DNA of 64,000 nucleotides from Paraglaciecola sp. L3A3 (GTDB lineage: Bacteria > Pseudomonadota > Gammaproteobacteria > Enterobacterales > Alteromonadaceae), in contig NZ_CP047023.1 in the NCBI RefSeq assembly GCF_009796765.1, forward strand, positions 4,261,501 through 4,325,500. Direction: 5' to 3'. This document shows positions 27,348-37,300 of the stretch, piece by piece. The position numbers and the translations under genes are program-made. Position 1 is the first letter of the stretch. Each line of letters begins with the position of its first letter. Below the pieces are notes generated by a model. It did not search any database, had not been told where the DNA came from, and saw only the letters and a list, made by a program, of their open reading frames with translations.

Positions 27348-27374
27348 TAGTTAGAAAGAACGGATACTCAAATA

Positions 27375-28955
27375 ATGCAGGATCTTCAAAAAACCCTTGA
27401 GATTTTAATAGGTTATATTAAAAGTGTATGGGTCAAAAAACGTTACATAATGATTTGCAGCTGGTTAATCTGTCCTGTGGGATTCGTTTACGTAGCATCT
27501 ATGCCTGACGTCTACCAATCTTCAGCTAAAGTTTACGTAGATACTCGTTCGGTATTACAACCCTTGTTAAGAGGGCTCGCATTACAAACAGATCCAAGAC
27601 AAGAAATTGCCATGATGGTAAAAACATTATTAAGCCGCCCTAATATAGAGATTATTGCTCGAGAGTCAGACCTAGATATTACCGCAACAACCCCTGAAGC
27701 TTACGAAAGTTTGATTAATAGTTTATCTAGGAATATTAATTTAAGGTCTGCTGGTAGAGACAATTTATATACCATATCTTACAGCCATAAAAATCCAGAA
27801 ATGGCCAGAACTGTAGTGCAAGAAACACTAGATCTGTTTGTTGAGGGCACAAAAGGCAATAGTAGAAAAGACTCAGATTCTGCAAATCAATTTATTGATG
27901 AGCAAATAGGTGAATACGAGAGCAGATTATCTGCAGCTGAACAACGTGTTTCTAATTTTAAACGAAAATATGCAGATTTATTACCTAACCAAGGTACTTT
28001 TTATCAAAATTATTCTCAACTGGAATCACAGCTAGAGCAAATACGTTTAACTATAAAAGAAACCGAGCAACAAATATCAACCTTAACAGAACAAATTAGT
28101 TCTCAGAAAAGTAATGTTGATGGTTTTGCTGTTCGTCCATCTAATTCTCAATCCCCTTTGACAACACGCTATGACGACCGCATTACAAAACTAGAAGGCA
28201 ATCTAGATGATTTAATGCTTAAGTATACTGAATTACACCCTGATGTAATTGAAGCAGTGAACCTTTTAGATTCTTTAAAGAAGGCGAGAGATAATGAAAT
28301 TGAAGAATATTATGCCAGTGGTGAAGACGCTAATGGCAACGAACAAATCGGCTCTATTGCCAGTGAATTAAAACTTGAAGTTTCTCGACTTGAAAGTCAA
28401 ATTTCTTCTTTGAAAGTAAGAGAAAGTAATTACTCAAATAAGATTGATACTTTAAAACAAAAAATAGATTTAGTCCCGCAGGTAGAAGCAGAAAGAACAG
28501 CACTTAACCGAGACTACGAAATCACCAAAAGAAAATATGAAGAATTGTTAACCAGAAAAGAACAGTCAGATTTAGCACAGAAGGCTGACGTATCAAATGA
28601 AAATGTACAATTCAAAGTCATCGAACCCCCCATATCTCCGCGAAATGCCTCGGGGCCTAATCGTTTATTAAATTATACTATAGTACTAGCTTTAGGCTTT
28701 GCTGCAGGGATCGGTATCGCATTCTTGATTAGCCAATTAAATCCTATTCTGATCAGGGCAAGTCAACTAACACTGATGACCGGCTACCCAGTACTTGGTT
28801 CTGTCAGTCACCTGAATAAAATTGAAATAAAAAAAATAAGTAGAAGGCATTTATTTATTTTTATTGTCTCTTCTTCATTAATTATAGGTTTATATGCTGC
28901 ACTAGCCGCCGCTGAAATAATGAACATTAACGTTTATGCAAGGATTTTCTCATGA
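27375..28955 (+). CDS. XrtA-associated chain-length determinant (Wzz/PCP type)
   Basis: A 526-residue polysaccharide co-polymerase. The first transmembrane segment is near residues 24-43, a long periplasmic part follows with strong coiled-coil tendency (residues about 170-400, many Glu/Gln/Ser heptads), and further membrane segments lie near 430-452 and 490-515. The Wzz proline-rich region is seen as VIEPPISPRNASGPNR just before the second segment. It fits TIGR03007. It sets chain length and couples the export lipoprotein with the BY-kinase. Its stop overlaps the kinase start as ATGA (28952-28955), so the two are translationally coupled. Confidence 0.9.
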   Translation: MQDLQKTLEILIGYIKSVWVKKRYIMICSWLICPVGFVYVASMPDVYQSSAKVYVDTRSVLQPLLRGLALQTDPRQEIAMMVKTLLSRPNIEIIARESDLDITATTPEAYESLINSLSRNINLRSAGRDNLYTISYSHKNPEMARTVVQETLDLFVEGTKGNSRKDSDSANQFIDEQIGEYESRLSAAEQRVSNFKRKYADLLPNQGTFYQNYSQLESQLEQIRLTIKETEQQISTLTEQISSQKSNVDGFAVRPSNSQSPLTTRYDDRITKLEGNLDDLMLKYTELHPDVIEAVNLLDSLKKARDNEIEEYYASGEDANGNEQIGSIASELKLEVSRLESQISSLKVRESNYSNKIDTLKQKIDLVPQVEAERTALNRDYEITKRKYEELLTRKEQSDLAQKADVSNENVQFKVIEPPISPRNASGPNRLLNYTIVLALGFAAGIGIAFLISQLNPILIRASQLTLMTGYPVLGSVSHLNKIEIKKISRRHLFIFIVSSSLIIGLYAALAAAEIMNINVYARIFS

Positions 28956-29891
28956 ACTCGATCGAAAAAGCTCTACAAAAGAAGAACTTAGAGTCGGCTA
29001 AAAAGCCTAATACGAGAGAGGATACTATTGATAGGTCTACTGCAGACCATTCAACTATTGAAAAAGCACTAAATAACCAAGCTACAACATCAGAAAGCAA
29101 GGAGAACCAAAAAACAACTCATAGTAACTTTGTGAAAAGCCAAGATATTACTATCGACTTAGAGATGCTTGATAAAAAAGGCTTTGTATCTACAAGTACT
29201 CATCGTCAGCTAATTAATGAAGAATACAGAGCTATTAAACGTAAGCTTTTAGATAATGCATTTGGTCCACTGTCTAAATCTTTAAATAATAGTAATATTA
29301 TTATGGTTACCAGCTCTCGTCCAGGTGAGGGTAAAACATTTACTGCAATTAACTTGGCATTGAGTATAGCGCTAGAACAAGATAAAACAGTACTCTTGGT
29401 TGATGCTGATGTATTAAGACCCAACGTCATGCGAACTTTGGAATTAAAAAATAAAGAAGGCTTGATGGAATACCTGCTTGGCGAAAAAGCAGATATTTCT
29501 GAGGTGATGAACAAAACAAATGTTGAGAACCTTAGAATCATTTGAGAACCTTAGAATCATTCCGGCAGGTAAGTCCCATCATCTATCTACAGAATTATTA
29601 GCCAGTGAAAAAATGTTCCAAGCAGTAGAGGAATTTGCCAATCGATACCCTGACAGGGTGGTTATAGTAGACACTCCACCATTATTAGGTATAAACGAAA
29701 CAGCTATTTTAGCTAATCTAGCTGGTCAAGCATTAGTTGTAACTGAAGAATATAAAACTAAATTAGTTGATATTGAAAATGCAGTAAAACAACTTAATCC
29801 AGACATGGCAATCGGCTTCGTAGTCAATAAATCACAAAAAGCCAACTCAAACGGAACAGGTTATGGATATTATTACGCAGGTGCATCCTAG
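28952..29891 (+). pseudogene. XrtA-associated tyrosine autokinase (BY-kinase), split by a 19-bp tandem duplication
   Basis: Two frames together encode one CpsD/CapB-like kinase (TIGR03018 type). The first (28952-29545) has Walker A SSRPGEGKTFTAI and Walker A' VLLVDADVLRP, and then stops. The second (open 29520-29891) has Walker B VVIVDTPPLL and ends with a Tyr-bearing tail, YGYYYAGAS. The break is caused by two back-to-back copies of a 19-bp unit. Removing one copy restores NVENLRIIPAGKSHHL in frame and gives a protein of about 306 residues, normal for the family. As sequenced, Walker A and B are on separate chains, so kinase activity is probably lost unless the ATG at 29520 gives a complementing half or the duplication reverts. 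Confidence 0.85.
29524..29561 (+). repeat. Perfect 19-bp tandem duplication inside the BY-kinase gene
   Basis: TGAGAACCTTAGAATCATT occurs twice with no gap (29524-29542 and 29543-29561). Since 19 is not a multiple of three, the extra copy shifts the frame and creates the TGA stop at 29543-29545. Confidence 0.95.
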
Positions 29892-31507
29892 TGTCCCATA
29901 TATCAAAAATAAACAAGCGTGACCTGGTTCTATTTACTAGCTGTTTTTCTTTATCTAGTTTAAGTTTTACTGCTCTTGCCGGCGATGTTGGATTTAATGC
30001 TAAAGTTAATTCAGTCGCTCATATATATGAAACAAAAAGAGGGGAGGAAGAATTTATCGATAACCAAGCATTGGTTATTACTCCTTCATTATTGTCTACC
30101 TATACAAGTAAAGGTTTTATCGCTTCTGCATTAGCTGAACATATTATCGTCGAGCAAGGAAGCGATATTGAAGGTGCGGATAAAAGCTACACTGAACTTC
30201 AGTACAATGGTACTTTAACTTTAATTCCAAATTCTATGTATATTGGATTTACAGGCAGCAGAAATTACCGTGTAGTTAACCAATTAGAAAGCGATTTTGG
30301 TGACAAAGTTTTGTCGCCAGGGGATCTAACGCAGTATCGAAGTAATGGTACAAATTTTAGTTTCTCGATCCCAAACCCTAAATATATAGGGTTTAGTTTA
30401 CAAACATCCTATAACCAATCAAATTCTGAAGAGTCAATAGATGAAGGCTTAGGAATTGATACTCAAGGTACCAGTTCTTCTGTTTATATTTATCAAGGCA
30501 GAAAGGCTAGAGGATATAAGTTCAACCTTTCAGCACAAAACACTAGCTCTAAAAGGTCTCAGTTTAGTGATTTTAAATCAACTAATATTAATGGTAGCTT
30601 TGGCATAAGCCTAGTCGGGAATACTGATTTTGTATTAGTAGGAAGTATTGATGAATATGAAACAGATATTACAGATGGAGCCAGCACAGGAAGAAGAAAT
30701 GATTTAGATTCTAATAGTTATGGTGCAGGGTTTGAGTGGAATCCTAGGGAAGGTAGACAATTAAAGTTATCCTACAATCAAATTGAAGAAGTCTCCGGGA
30801 ATACAAGATATATAGGGCTAAATACAGATTGGAGTTTTTCAAGTAGAACTAAGTTAAGTTTAGACATAAGTAAAAAGTTTTATGGTGACGCTTATAGGTT
30901 CTCTCTATCACAAAATCTAAAAAATTTCAGAGTCGCTATAAATTATGATGAAAATGTAACCTCTTATGCTAATTTAGGCATCACTTCTACACCTCAATTA
31001 TTTGTATGTAGTCTAGGAGCTACCGAGCTTGCTGATTGTTACCAACCAGACTCCACAGACTATGTATTAAAGGCAGGGGAAGAATTCCTTAATCTAAATC
31101 GATTAGAAGCGAACATCACAGAAGAAGTTTTTCTGCAAAAGTCAGGGAGTATAAATATTGGTTATGATAAACGAAAAATTAAAGCTTCTTTGAATGCTTC
31201 TTATGCTAAAACTGAGTATTTAGAATCCGATAGAGAATCTGCTAATAGAGGGGTAAATTTTAGTTTTTCCTATAAACTTGGTAAAAAAACGACCGCAGAC
31301 CTAGGCGCAAGTTTAACTAGAAGAACCAACGTAGGTTCTGAAAAAGCAGACTTAACGAAATCATTTGAAACTTCTTTTAATCGTAATTTAAATCCAAACA
31401 CTAGTTTAAATTTATCTGCGAAAATCGTGGACAGAGATTCAGAGAATTTAATACGAGATTTAACTGATAAGCGTATTACCCTTGGTATCGAATACATTTT
31501 CTTTTAG
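29891..31507 (+). CDS. XrtA-associated outer-membrane beta-barrel protein (TIGR03016-like)
   Basis: A 538-residue protein starting at a GTG that overlaps the kinase stop by one base. A signal peptide ends near FTALA (residue 30). The rest is long alternating beta-strands with many aromatic, Ser, Asn and Gly residues (SYGAGFEWNPREGRQLKLSY, GVNFSFSYKLGKKT), and the chain ends in a strand with a terminal Phe (ITLGIEYIFF), the usual barrel-assembly signal. Position directly after the export, chain-length and kinase genes fits TIGR03016. It likely forms the outer-membrane exit for the polysaccharide. Confidence 0.82.
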   Translation: MSHISKINKRDLVLFTSCFSLSSLSFTALAGDVGFNAKVNSVAHIYETKRGEEEFIDNQALVITPSLLSTYTSKGFIASALAEHIIVEQGSDIEGADKSYTELQYNGTLTLIPNSMYIGFTGSRNYRVVNQLESDFGDKVLSPGDLTQYRSNGTNFSFSIPNPKYIGFSLQTSYNQSNSEESIDEGLGIDTQGTSSSVYIYQGRKARGYKFNLSAQNTSSKRSQFSDFKSTNINGSFGISLVGNTDFVLVGSIDEYETDITDGASTGRRNDLDSNSYGAGFEWNPREGRQLKLSYNQIEEVSGNTRYIGLNTDWSFSSRTKLSLDISKKFYGDAYRFSLSQNLKNFRVAINYDENVTSYANLGITSTPQLFVCSLGATELADCYQPDSTDYVLKAGEEFLNLNRLEANITEEVFLQKSGSINIGYDKRKIKASLNASYAKTEYLESDRESANRGVNFSFSYKLGKKTTADLGASLTRRTNVGSEKADLTKSFETSFNRNLNPNTSLNLSAKIVDRDSENLIRDLTDKRITLGIEYIFF

Positions 31508-31522
31508 TACTCAACGAGCGAC

Positions 31523-32407
31523 TCAAAAAATGGCTTTGTAAAGCGTCAACTGGGTGTTATACATCTTTTGTTGACGCAGCCCCGCCCTTTTTTCACTCAT
31601 CATTCCTAGCAAGCTTCTCCAGCCTTGAGGGCACTCAAGTTTTAATCTTGCTAGATATTTATCTTGCTCTTCAGGATAGTGTTGTTTAATAAGGTGTTCT
31701 GACAACCAAGTACTGTCAGGTAATAATAAATGGCTATATCCCCCACTTATGGCGATTCGTAAACCTGCTAAATCAAAATCTCCAAAATATATCACAGCTT
31801 TATCTTTATATTTTTCACGCCATGTTTTAAGTAAGGTTTTGCAAGCTGTAGAGTGATATCTGTCGCCTCGATACACCACTAGCTCATTTGCTAGACCCGC
31901 ATAAGCTGAAAATTTATACCAATCGTTAAAGCTATCTCGATTTTCAATCACCACTAAACTATCAAAATGGTCTAAGGGCAACTTTTCGAGATCCAGCTCC
32001 ATATTAATTTGTGAAACAGAGTAAAGTTCTTGGGTTACTGAATTAAGTATAGATTTAGCGATAACAGCAGACAGAATAAAATGATGGGTAGGTTTTATCT
32101 TGGCTTGCTTTTCATTGGGATTGCGCTGTGCAGCGCTCTGATGATTGTCTTTACTGAAATTATCGAAAATGCTGGCAAACTTATCTTCTACTAAGATTTG
32201 ATTAATATCAGCTATATATTGCCTATCAAACTGGTAGCTCTTGTTTGCCTTAAGCCATTGTCCAGGCTTAAATTCCAAGTCCTCACACCAAATTAAAATT
32301 TCTGTTAACGCAGCGCTTGGTTTAACCACCGAACAGGGATCAGCCAGTAACTTCTCGTACTGGCTGGCAAGTAAACTTTTAGCCCGTAAACTAAGATCAT
32401 CAAGCAT
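31523..32407 (-). CDS. Wadjet JetD/MksG-like Toprim nuclease subunit (DUF2220)
   Basis: A 294-residue protein. The C-terminal half is a Toprim fold like that of topoisomerase VI: SLVVIENRDSFND near residue 150 supplies the Glu and IYFGDFDLAGLR near residue 207 the DxD pair. In Wadjet systems JetD cleaves plasmid DNA extruded by the SMC complex. Family members are usually near 380-400 residues, so the N-terminal DUF3322 part appears much reduced. It is the last gene of the four-gene operon, 7 bp after the MukF-like gene, and converges with the outer-membrane barrel gene 15 bp away. A housekeeping MksG role is the alternative. Confidence 0.75.
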   Translation of the reverse strand: MLDDLSLRAKSLLASQYEKLLADPCSVVKPSAALTEILIWCEDLEFKPGQWLKANKSYQFDRQYIADINQILVEDKFASIFDNFSKDNHQSAAQRNPNEKQAKIKPTHHFILSAVIAKSILNSVTQELYSVSQINMELDLEKLPLDHFDSLVVIENRDSFNDWYKFSAYAGLANELVVYRGDRYHSTACKTLLKTWREKYKDKAVIYFGDFDLAGLRIAISGGYSHLLLPDSTWLSEHLIKQHYPEEQDKYLARLKLECPQGWRSLLGMMSEKRAGLRQQKMYNTQLTLYKAIF

Positions 32408-32414
32408 AACTTAA

Positions 32415-33689
32415 CTATCCAACAGCTTGGAAATCACCAAAAAATCTCATCCCTACTTTTACATCTTTAATAATATGTAATTGATTAAATCGGCTATGTT
32501 GTGCGCTGTCCTTTTCTAGCATAAAACTTTGTTTATTCTGTTGTGGCAAACCTTCGTATTCGGCTACTATTTGGAACAACCAGATTTCTGGATCCCAAGT
32601 TAGCTCTTGTTCTGCTAAATAATCCACACCACTTATGGCTTCTGTACCATCTATCACTTGAATAAAGAAATCTTCTACATCTTTAGCTAATTGCTTTTGC
32701 TCGGTTGCCACTAAATTTTGTAGAGTGACGGCAAAGCCATCCGTTTGTGTTTCTGAATGAGAATCTGCTTCTTCATCTCGCGGAATAGCCCGTGCAAGCT
32801 CTGCTAGTGCATAACTATCCTGTGATCTATCTAAAGCAATAAAAGCCTTTGAGTGAAGCCCATGGGCTTGATTTATCACCTTGGGGACTTGACTACGATT
32901 CGCGTAATCTCCAATTTGGAAGTTTGGATGTTGCCGCAAGAAAGCACTCATTCGATTAATCAGCAAAGCCCTGTCTTGTTGATGACGAAAACGAGCCATT
33001 AATAATACTAAACGTTTTTGTACCTCTAATAAGGAACCAGAATGTTCCGAAATACGCGCCTGTAATTGACTGACTAATAATTTACGTAATGTGCCATCAC
33101 TGCCAGCTAATTGAATAAGATCATCAAAATTAATAATTTTGAAACCATCCAATATTCGTCTTAACTGTCTTTGTGCTAATTCAATTTCTAAAATTTTGTC
33201 ATCTAAACTGCTGACAAAGCCAAACTCAGTATTCAATCTATGCCAAAGACTTTCAATGGCATCACCAAACTGCCCAGTCATATCGTGCACCCGCTCAGTT
33301 AATAGTTGAATATGGTGTTCACTGGCTGCGTAATCCCCTTTTTGCCTTGCGGCTTGTAACGATTGCACACGTGTATGGATTTGATCTAGGTGTTCACCCA
33401 CATCTGAGTTTATTTGCCGTTTTCGTTCGTCTTGCGTCAAGCTGGCTATAAGTTCATTAACAATCGGTTTTAATGTTAAAGACTCTTGCTCATCTGGATA
33501 AAATAAAACCCGACTGTCTATTAATTTTTGTAACGCTTGGGGCGAAAATACAGACTCTTCAATATGGCCTTGCAAATAGCCCTGCATCAGCGGCTCTGCA
33601 TGTTTACCAATCAACTCTAAACGTTCTTTGCCTAAAGCAAACAAGGGATTACTCTGCACAGTGCTTTTTGCTGGAGTAGACTGACTCAA
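32415..33689 (-). CDS. MukF/MksF/JetA-like kleisin subunit
   Basis: A 424-residue mostly helical protein with no catalytic motif. It has an N-terminal winged-helix-like part, a Gln/His-rich helical middle (residues about 105-185) and an acidic C-terminal part. Its identity comes from the operon: it overlaps the MukE-like gene by 4 bp and lies between it and the Toprim gene, where a kleisin is expected for a MukBEF-like complex. The kleisin bridges the two SMC heads and carries the MukE-like subunits. Sequence similarity to MukF cannot be judged by eye, so the subunit name is an inference from context, length and helical character. Confidence 0.62.
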   Translation of the reverse strand: MSQSTPAKSTVQSNPLFALGKERLELIGKHAEPLMQGYLQGHIEESVFSPQALQKLIDSRVLFYPDEQESLTLKPIVNELIASLTQDERKRQINSDVGEHLDQIHTRVQSLQAARQKGDYAASEHHIQLLTERVHDMTGQFGDAIESLWHRLNTEFGFVSSLDDKILEIELAQRQLRRILDGFKIINFDDLIQLAGSDGTLRKLLVSQLQARISEHSGSLLEVQKRLVLLMARFRHQQDRALLINRMSAFLRQHPNFQIGDYANRSQVPKVINQAHGLHSKAFIALDRSQDSYALAELARAIPRDEEADSHSETQTDGFAVTLQNLVATEQKQLAKDVEDFFIQVIDGTEAISGVDYLAEQELTWDPEIWLFQIVAEYEGLPQQNKQSFMLEKDSAQHSRFNQLHIIKDVKVGMRFFGDFQAVG

Positions 33690-34309
33690 AACATAGCCTC
33701 TTGTTCCGGAATATCATCATCAATTGGCAAGTTTTCTTCATCTTTAATAAAACGAACTAACTCAATCAATTGCTCAACTTTGCCAGTGACGATATAAAAA
33801 AGCCTATCTTTGTGCGGTTGATGTAAATACCCCAACTCTTTGATACGTTTGAAAACCTGTTTGATCTGCATATCAGGCTTATCACTACTAGACTTAAATA
33901 ACTTATCATTGGCAAGGTGCGCCAAACGTTGAATAAGCGATTGGTTATCCACCACTTTAGATTCAAAGTCTTGTAACTTAATAGTATCTCCAGCACTTAA
34001 GGCACCATCTCGGCCTAAGGCTTCTTGCACCATTTGCATCCATTCCAACATAGGTAATAGCGATTGGATGGTGCTAGCAAACTGTTGACTCAGGTGATGA
34101 CGGGCATCTTGTGTTAAATCACAATATGCTAGGAAATATACTGAACCATCATCATTTTTAGCCACACGCCTATTTAAAGGCCTTAAAAAGTGATTTAAAT
34201 CTTCTACCAATGATTCATTTTGTAATTTATGAAAGCTATGTTCGTCTGTCACCGCACATATATATTCACCTTCCAGTAAACGCTCTAATAATGGGCCATT
34301 TTCGATCAT
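33686..34309 (-). CDS. MukE/MksE/JetB-like accessory subunit
   Basis: A 207-residue protein with a winged-helix character: N-terminal LERLLEGEYICAVTDEHSFHKL, and a C-terminal wHTH-like part FKRIKELGYLHQPHKDRLFYIV (about residues 152-173). Length and position between an SMC gene and a kleisin-like gene fit MksE/JetB. These proteins bind the kleisin and DNA. The gene overlaps the SMC gene by 4 bp (34306-34309) and the kleisin gene by 4 bp, so the three are translationally coupled. Confidence 0.68.
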   Translation of the reverse strand: MIENGPLLERLLEGEYICAVTDEHSFHKLQNESLVEDLNHFLRPLNRRVAKNDDGSVYFLAYCDLTQDARHHLSQQFASTIQSLLPMLEWMQMVQEALGRDGALSAGDTIKLQDFESKVVDNQSLIQRLAHLANDKLFKSSSDKPDMQIKQVFKRIKELGYLHQPHKDRLFYIVTGKVEQLIELVRFIKDEENLPIDDDIPEQEAMF

Positions 34310-37300
34310 GCGCTGACCTCCTGAGTTTCACTTTTTGAGGTTTTATTTTGTTGTAGACGTTCAGCTATTCTGCTTAACTTAGGTTCTATTTTTTCTAACC
34401 TTTGTTTTTGTTTATCAATAAGATATCTATGTTTGAACAGCATTAATACATCTGATTCAGGATTCGGAAACGCCCCAAGGATATTAATATGATTGGCATC
34501 ACAGGCTTTAAACAATTTTTCAACGTTATGATAAGCCAGTGTACCAATTTCATCGATTGGCCAATGAATATTGATGTTTGCTTGATTACGTAATAAACGG
34601 GTAAAGGCCAATAAAAACTTACACAAAATCAAATAAGCCATACCATGACTCGACGATTCCAATAACTGTCGATCATTTTTTATCACTAAGTCCGAGCCAC
34701 CTTCGTTTAGGTGTAACTCTAAACGTAACAAAGATTCAATACTGTAGTTGGCATCATTAGGTAACACCTCAACTACATCGGCTAACGTATCTAGATATGC
34801 TTCACTAGGCAGAAACGCATCAGAGGTATTCCATTTATTATATTGCTGGGCAAACCGTTTCAACGGTGTCCAAAAATTCAGTTCATCTACTGTTGAAATG
34901 ATTTTCACTTCTGAACGCGCAATCCCATCCAAAGTTAAATCATCTGAGACTTCATCAGTCAGGCGTTTACTTTGTTGCGATATTTTACGATTAATGTCGC
35001 TAAATACTGTGAAGAACTTGTTTAAATCCCCTCCTATGGTTTCACCTTGTTCGACAATTTGTCGTTGGCGTGACTCTAAAATACTGAGTAAACGTTGCAA
35101 AATGGGCAAACGCTCACGAACATTAGCTTCTTCATCTAACACGCTAAAGGCTTGCAACATAGTATCAAGAAAGTCTTTGCCGGCATCTTTACCTAAGTTA
35201 GCTTCAAACTCTGTCAGTGATTCTTTGAGTTTTTTCTCACCACGACTGCGACTTTCTAAAGCTTCGGTACAACGATTAATACGTTCGGACTGGTCGCCCA
35301 AATTAATACTTGGCTGCTCCGAAGGTGTAAACGAAAATATAATGTGTACAAGTTGGCGTACCATAGGTTCAATTTCAGTGATTAAACTGGCAAAGCCTGA
35401 CAAACTTTTCTCCACCGCCGATAACTGCTGAGCTAAGTCATTACGTTTAGTTTGGTATTGGCTACGTAAATTAGTCTGTTGTTGCTCAAACTGCTGAGCC
35501 AATGCTTTTAGTTCGGCTTCTTGTTCCAGTAATTCAGGACGCTGCTTTAGCCAATCAGTCTGCATAAAGGTCTTATATTCATTTAGTTCATCACGTCTGA
35601 CTGTAATGGCCTGAATAAGGTTCTTTAAAGCTTCAATTTGTTGTTTCAAGTCCCGTAAAGTATTGGGATCGATATCTTTATTGGCTAATTCTTGGTTAAA
35701 CGCATCTTCCAATTGTTTTATTTGCTGACGATTTTGCTCACGTTTTTGTTCAACTTGCAGATCTAATTCTTCAATTTGTTCTTCTAGTACCGCTAGTTCA
35801 CCTTGCCAACCAGTTTTGAATTCAAGTAGTTGTTCTTCAAAATCTGATTTCAACAAATCAATGGCATGACGCTTTTGCGATAATACCAATTGTTTTTCAT
35901 CCAAAAACTGTTGCAGTGCTTGTTGAGCTTGTTTTTTTCGACTTTCTAAAGCCACTTTTAATTCATCAGCAAAGCGTTGTTTCGCACTTTGTGCATAACT
36001 CACTTCTTGTTCAGCTTGTTCAAAAGCCCTGTTTTTTTCAGCTAAAAGATCTCTATGCAATTCGGCTTCTTGATGACATTGATCGAGTTCAGCCTCAGCT
36101 TGTTTTTGTTGTTTTTCAGCCGCAACTAAATGTTTTTTGGCTTGTTCCAATGACAAGGCTAAAGCCGTTTCATCTTGGGCATAATCAGGGGCATCTATTA
36201 CCGATAAATTAACTTGCACACCCAAAAAGCTATTTTCAGCTTGTTCAGTTAAATCAGTTATCAATTTAGGCGTTAGGTGTTTTTCATCCAGTAATGGTGC
36301 ATGGATCAACTTACCTATATTTTGTTCCCAACCCGGCTTATTGTCTCGTAAAAACTGTCTTAAACTATCTTGCTCTGGAGATTGCTGCTTAAGTAGTTGC
36401 TGTAAACGCTCTTTAGCTTGGCGCGCACTTTGTCGTGCACTATGTAATACTTTATCCGCTTCTTCACGTTTATTTCTTAGTTGTTGAAAAGTATTCTGTG
36501 ACTGATTTTTAGCCGCTGAACTTTGTTGCCATGCTCGTTGTGCCAACTCAATACGTTTGTCGGCTAATGCCCCATTTTCTAATTCTTGTTCTGTAGGTGA
36601 TGCCTGTTTGGCTTGATGCTCTTGACGCATAATACTGCGTTCAAGCTCTAACAATTGTTGGTCAAACTCTTGAGATTGCTGTTCTTTACGTTGCTCAAAC
36701 TGCCCCCGTAGATCAGTCTCTTTTTCATTTTGAGCCTTACGAATCGCTTCTTTTTCTTGGCTTATACCTTTCGTCTTTGCCTGATTTTTACGAGACAAAC
36801 GTTCTAAAGATTCTGACAACTTGAATTTTTGTTGTTCCAGCTGGCTCTGTAAGTCTTTATGTTGCTCAATCAATAAATTGTATTGTTCAAGTTTTTGCTC
36901 ATATTCTTCACGTTTAAGGGGCAAAGCATCCATATCTTTTTGCAACTGATCAATATCTGAATCCTGATATTTTTCATATTGTTGTTGAATATGATCTAAG
37001 CGTGATGATTTTGCTTTTAGGTTTTCAGACGTTTCACTGATCCGACTATTTAACAGACCTTCAGCCTGTTCAAAAGATTCTTTATCAGTATTTTGTTGAT
37101 GTTTAATTTGATTACGTTGTTCTTGAGCATCAGCCTTGGCAGTGGTTAAAGTTTGTAGGTCTTTTTCTAATACTGGCTTAAGTTGCAACAACTGACTTTC
37201 GATAGTATTTAATTGTTCGGTTTGCTGCTGAATTTTTTGATATTCGTTTTGCATGCTTTGCAAACGCATAGTCTGGCGCATCTGAGTGATCCACTCCCGC

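Noticed and set aside
34748..35431. A 227-codon open frame antisense to the SMC gene
   Set aside because: It lies fully inside the strongly coding coiled-coil SMC gene on the other strand. Its composition mirrors that gene and it has no ribosome-binding site or recognisable domain.
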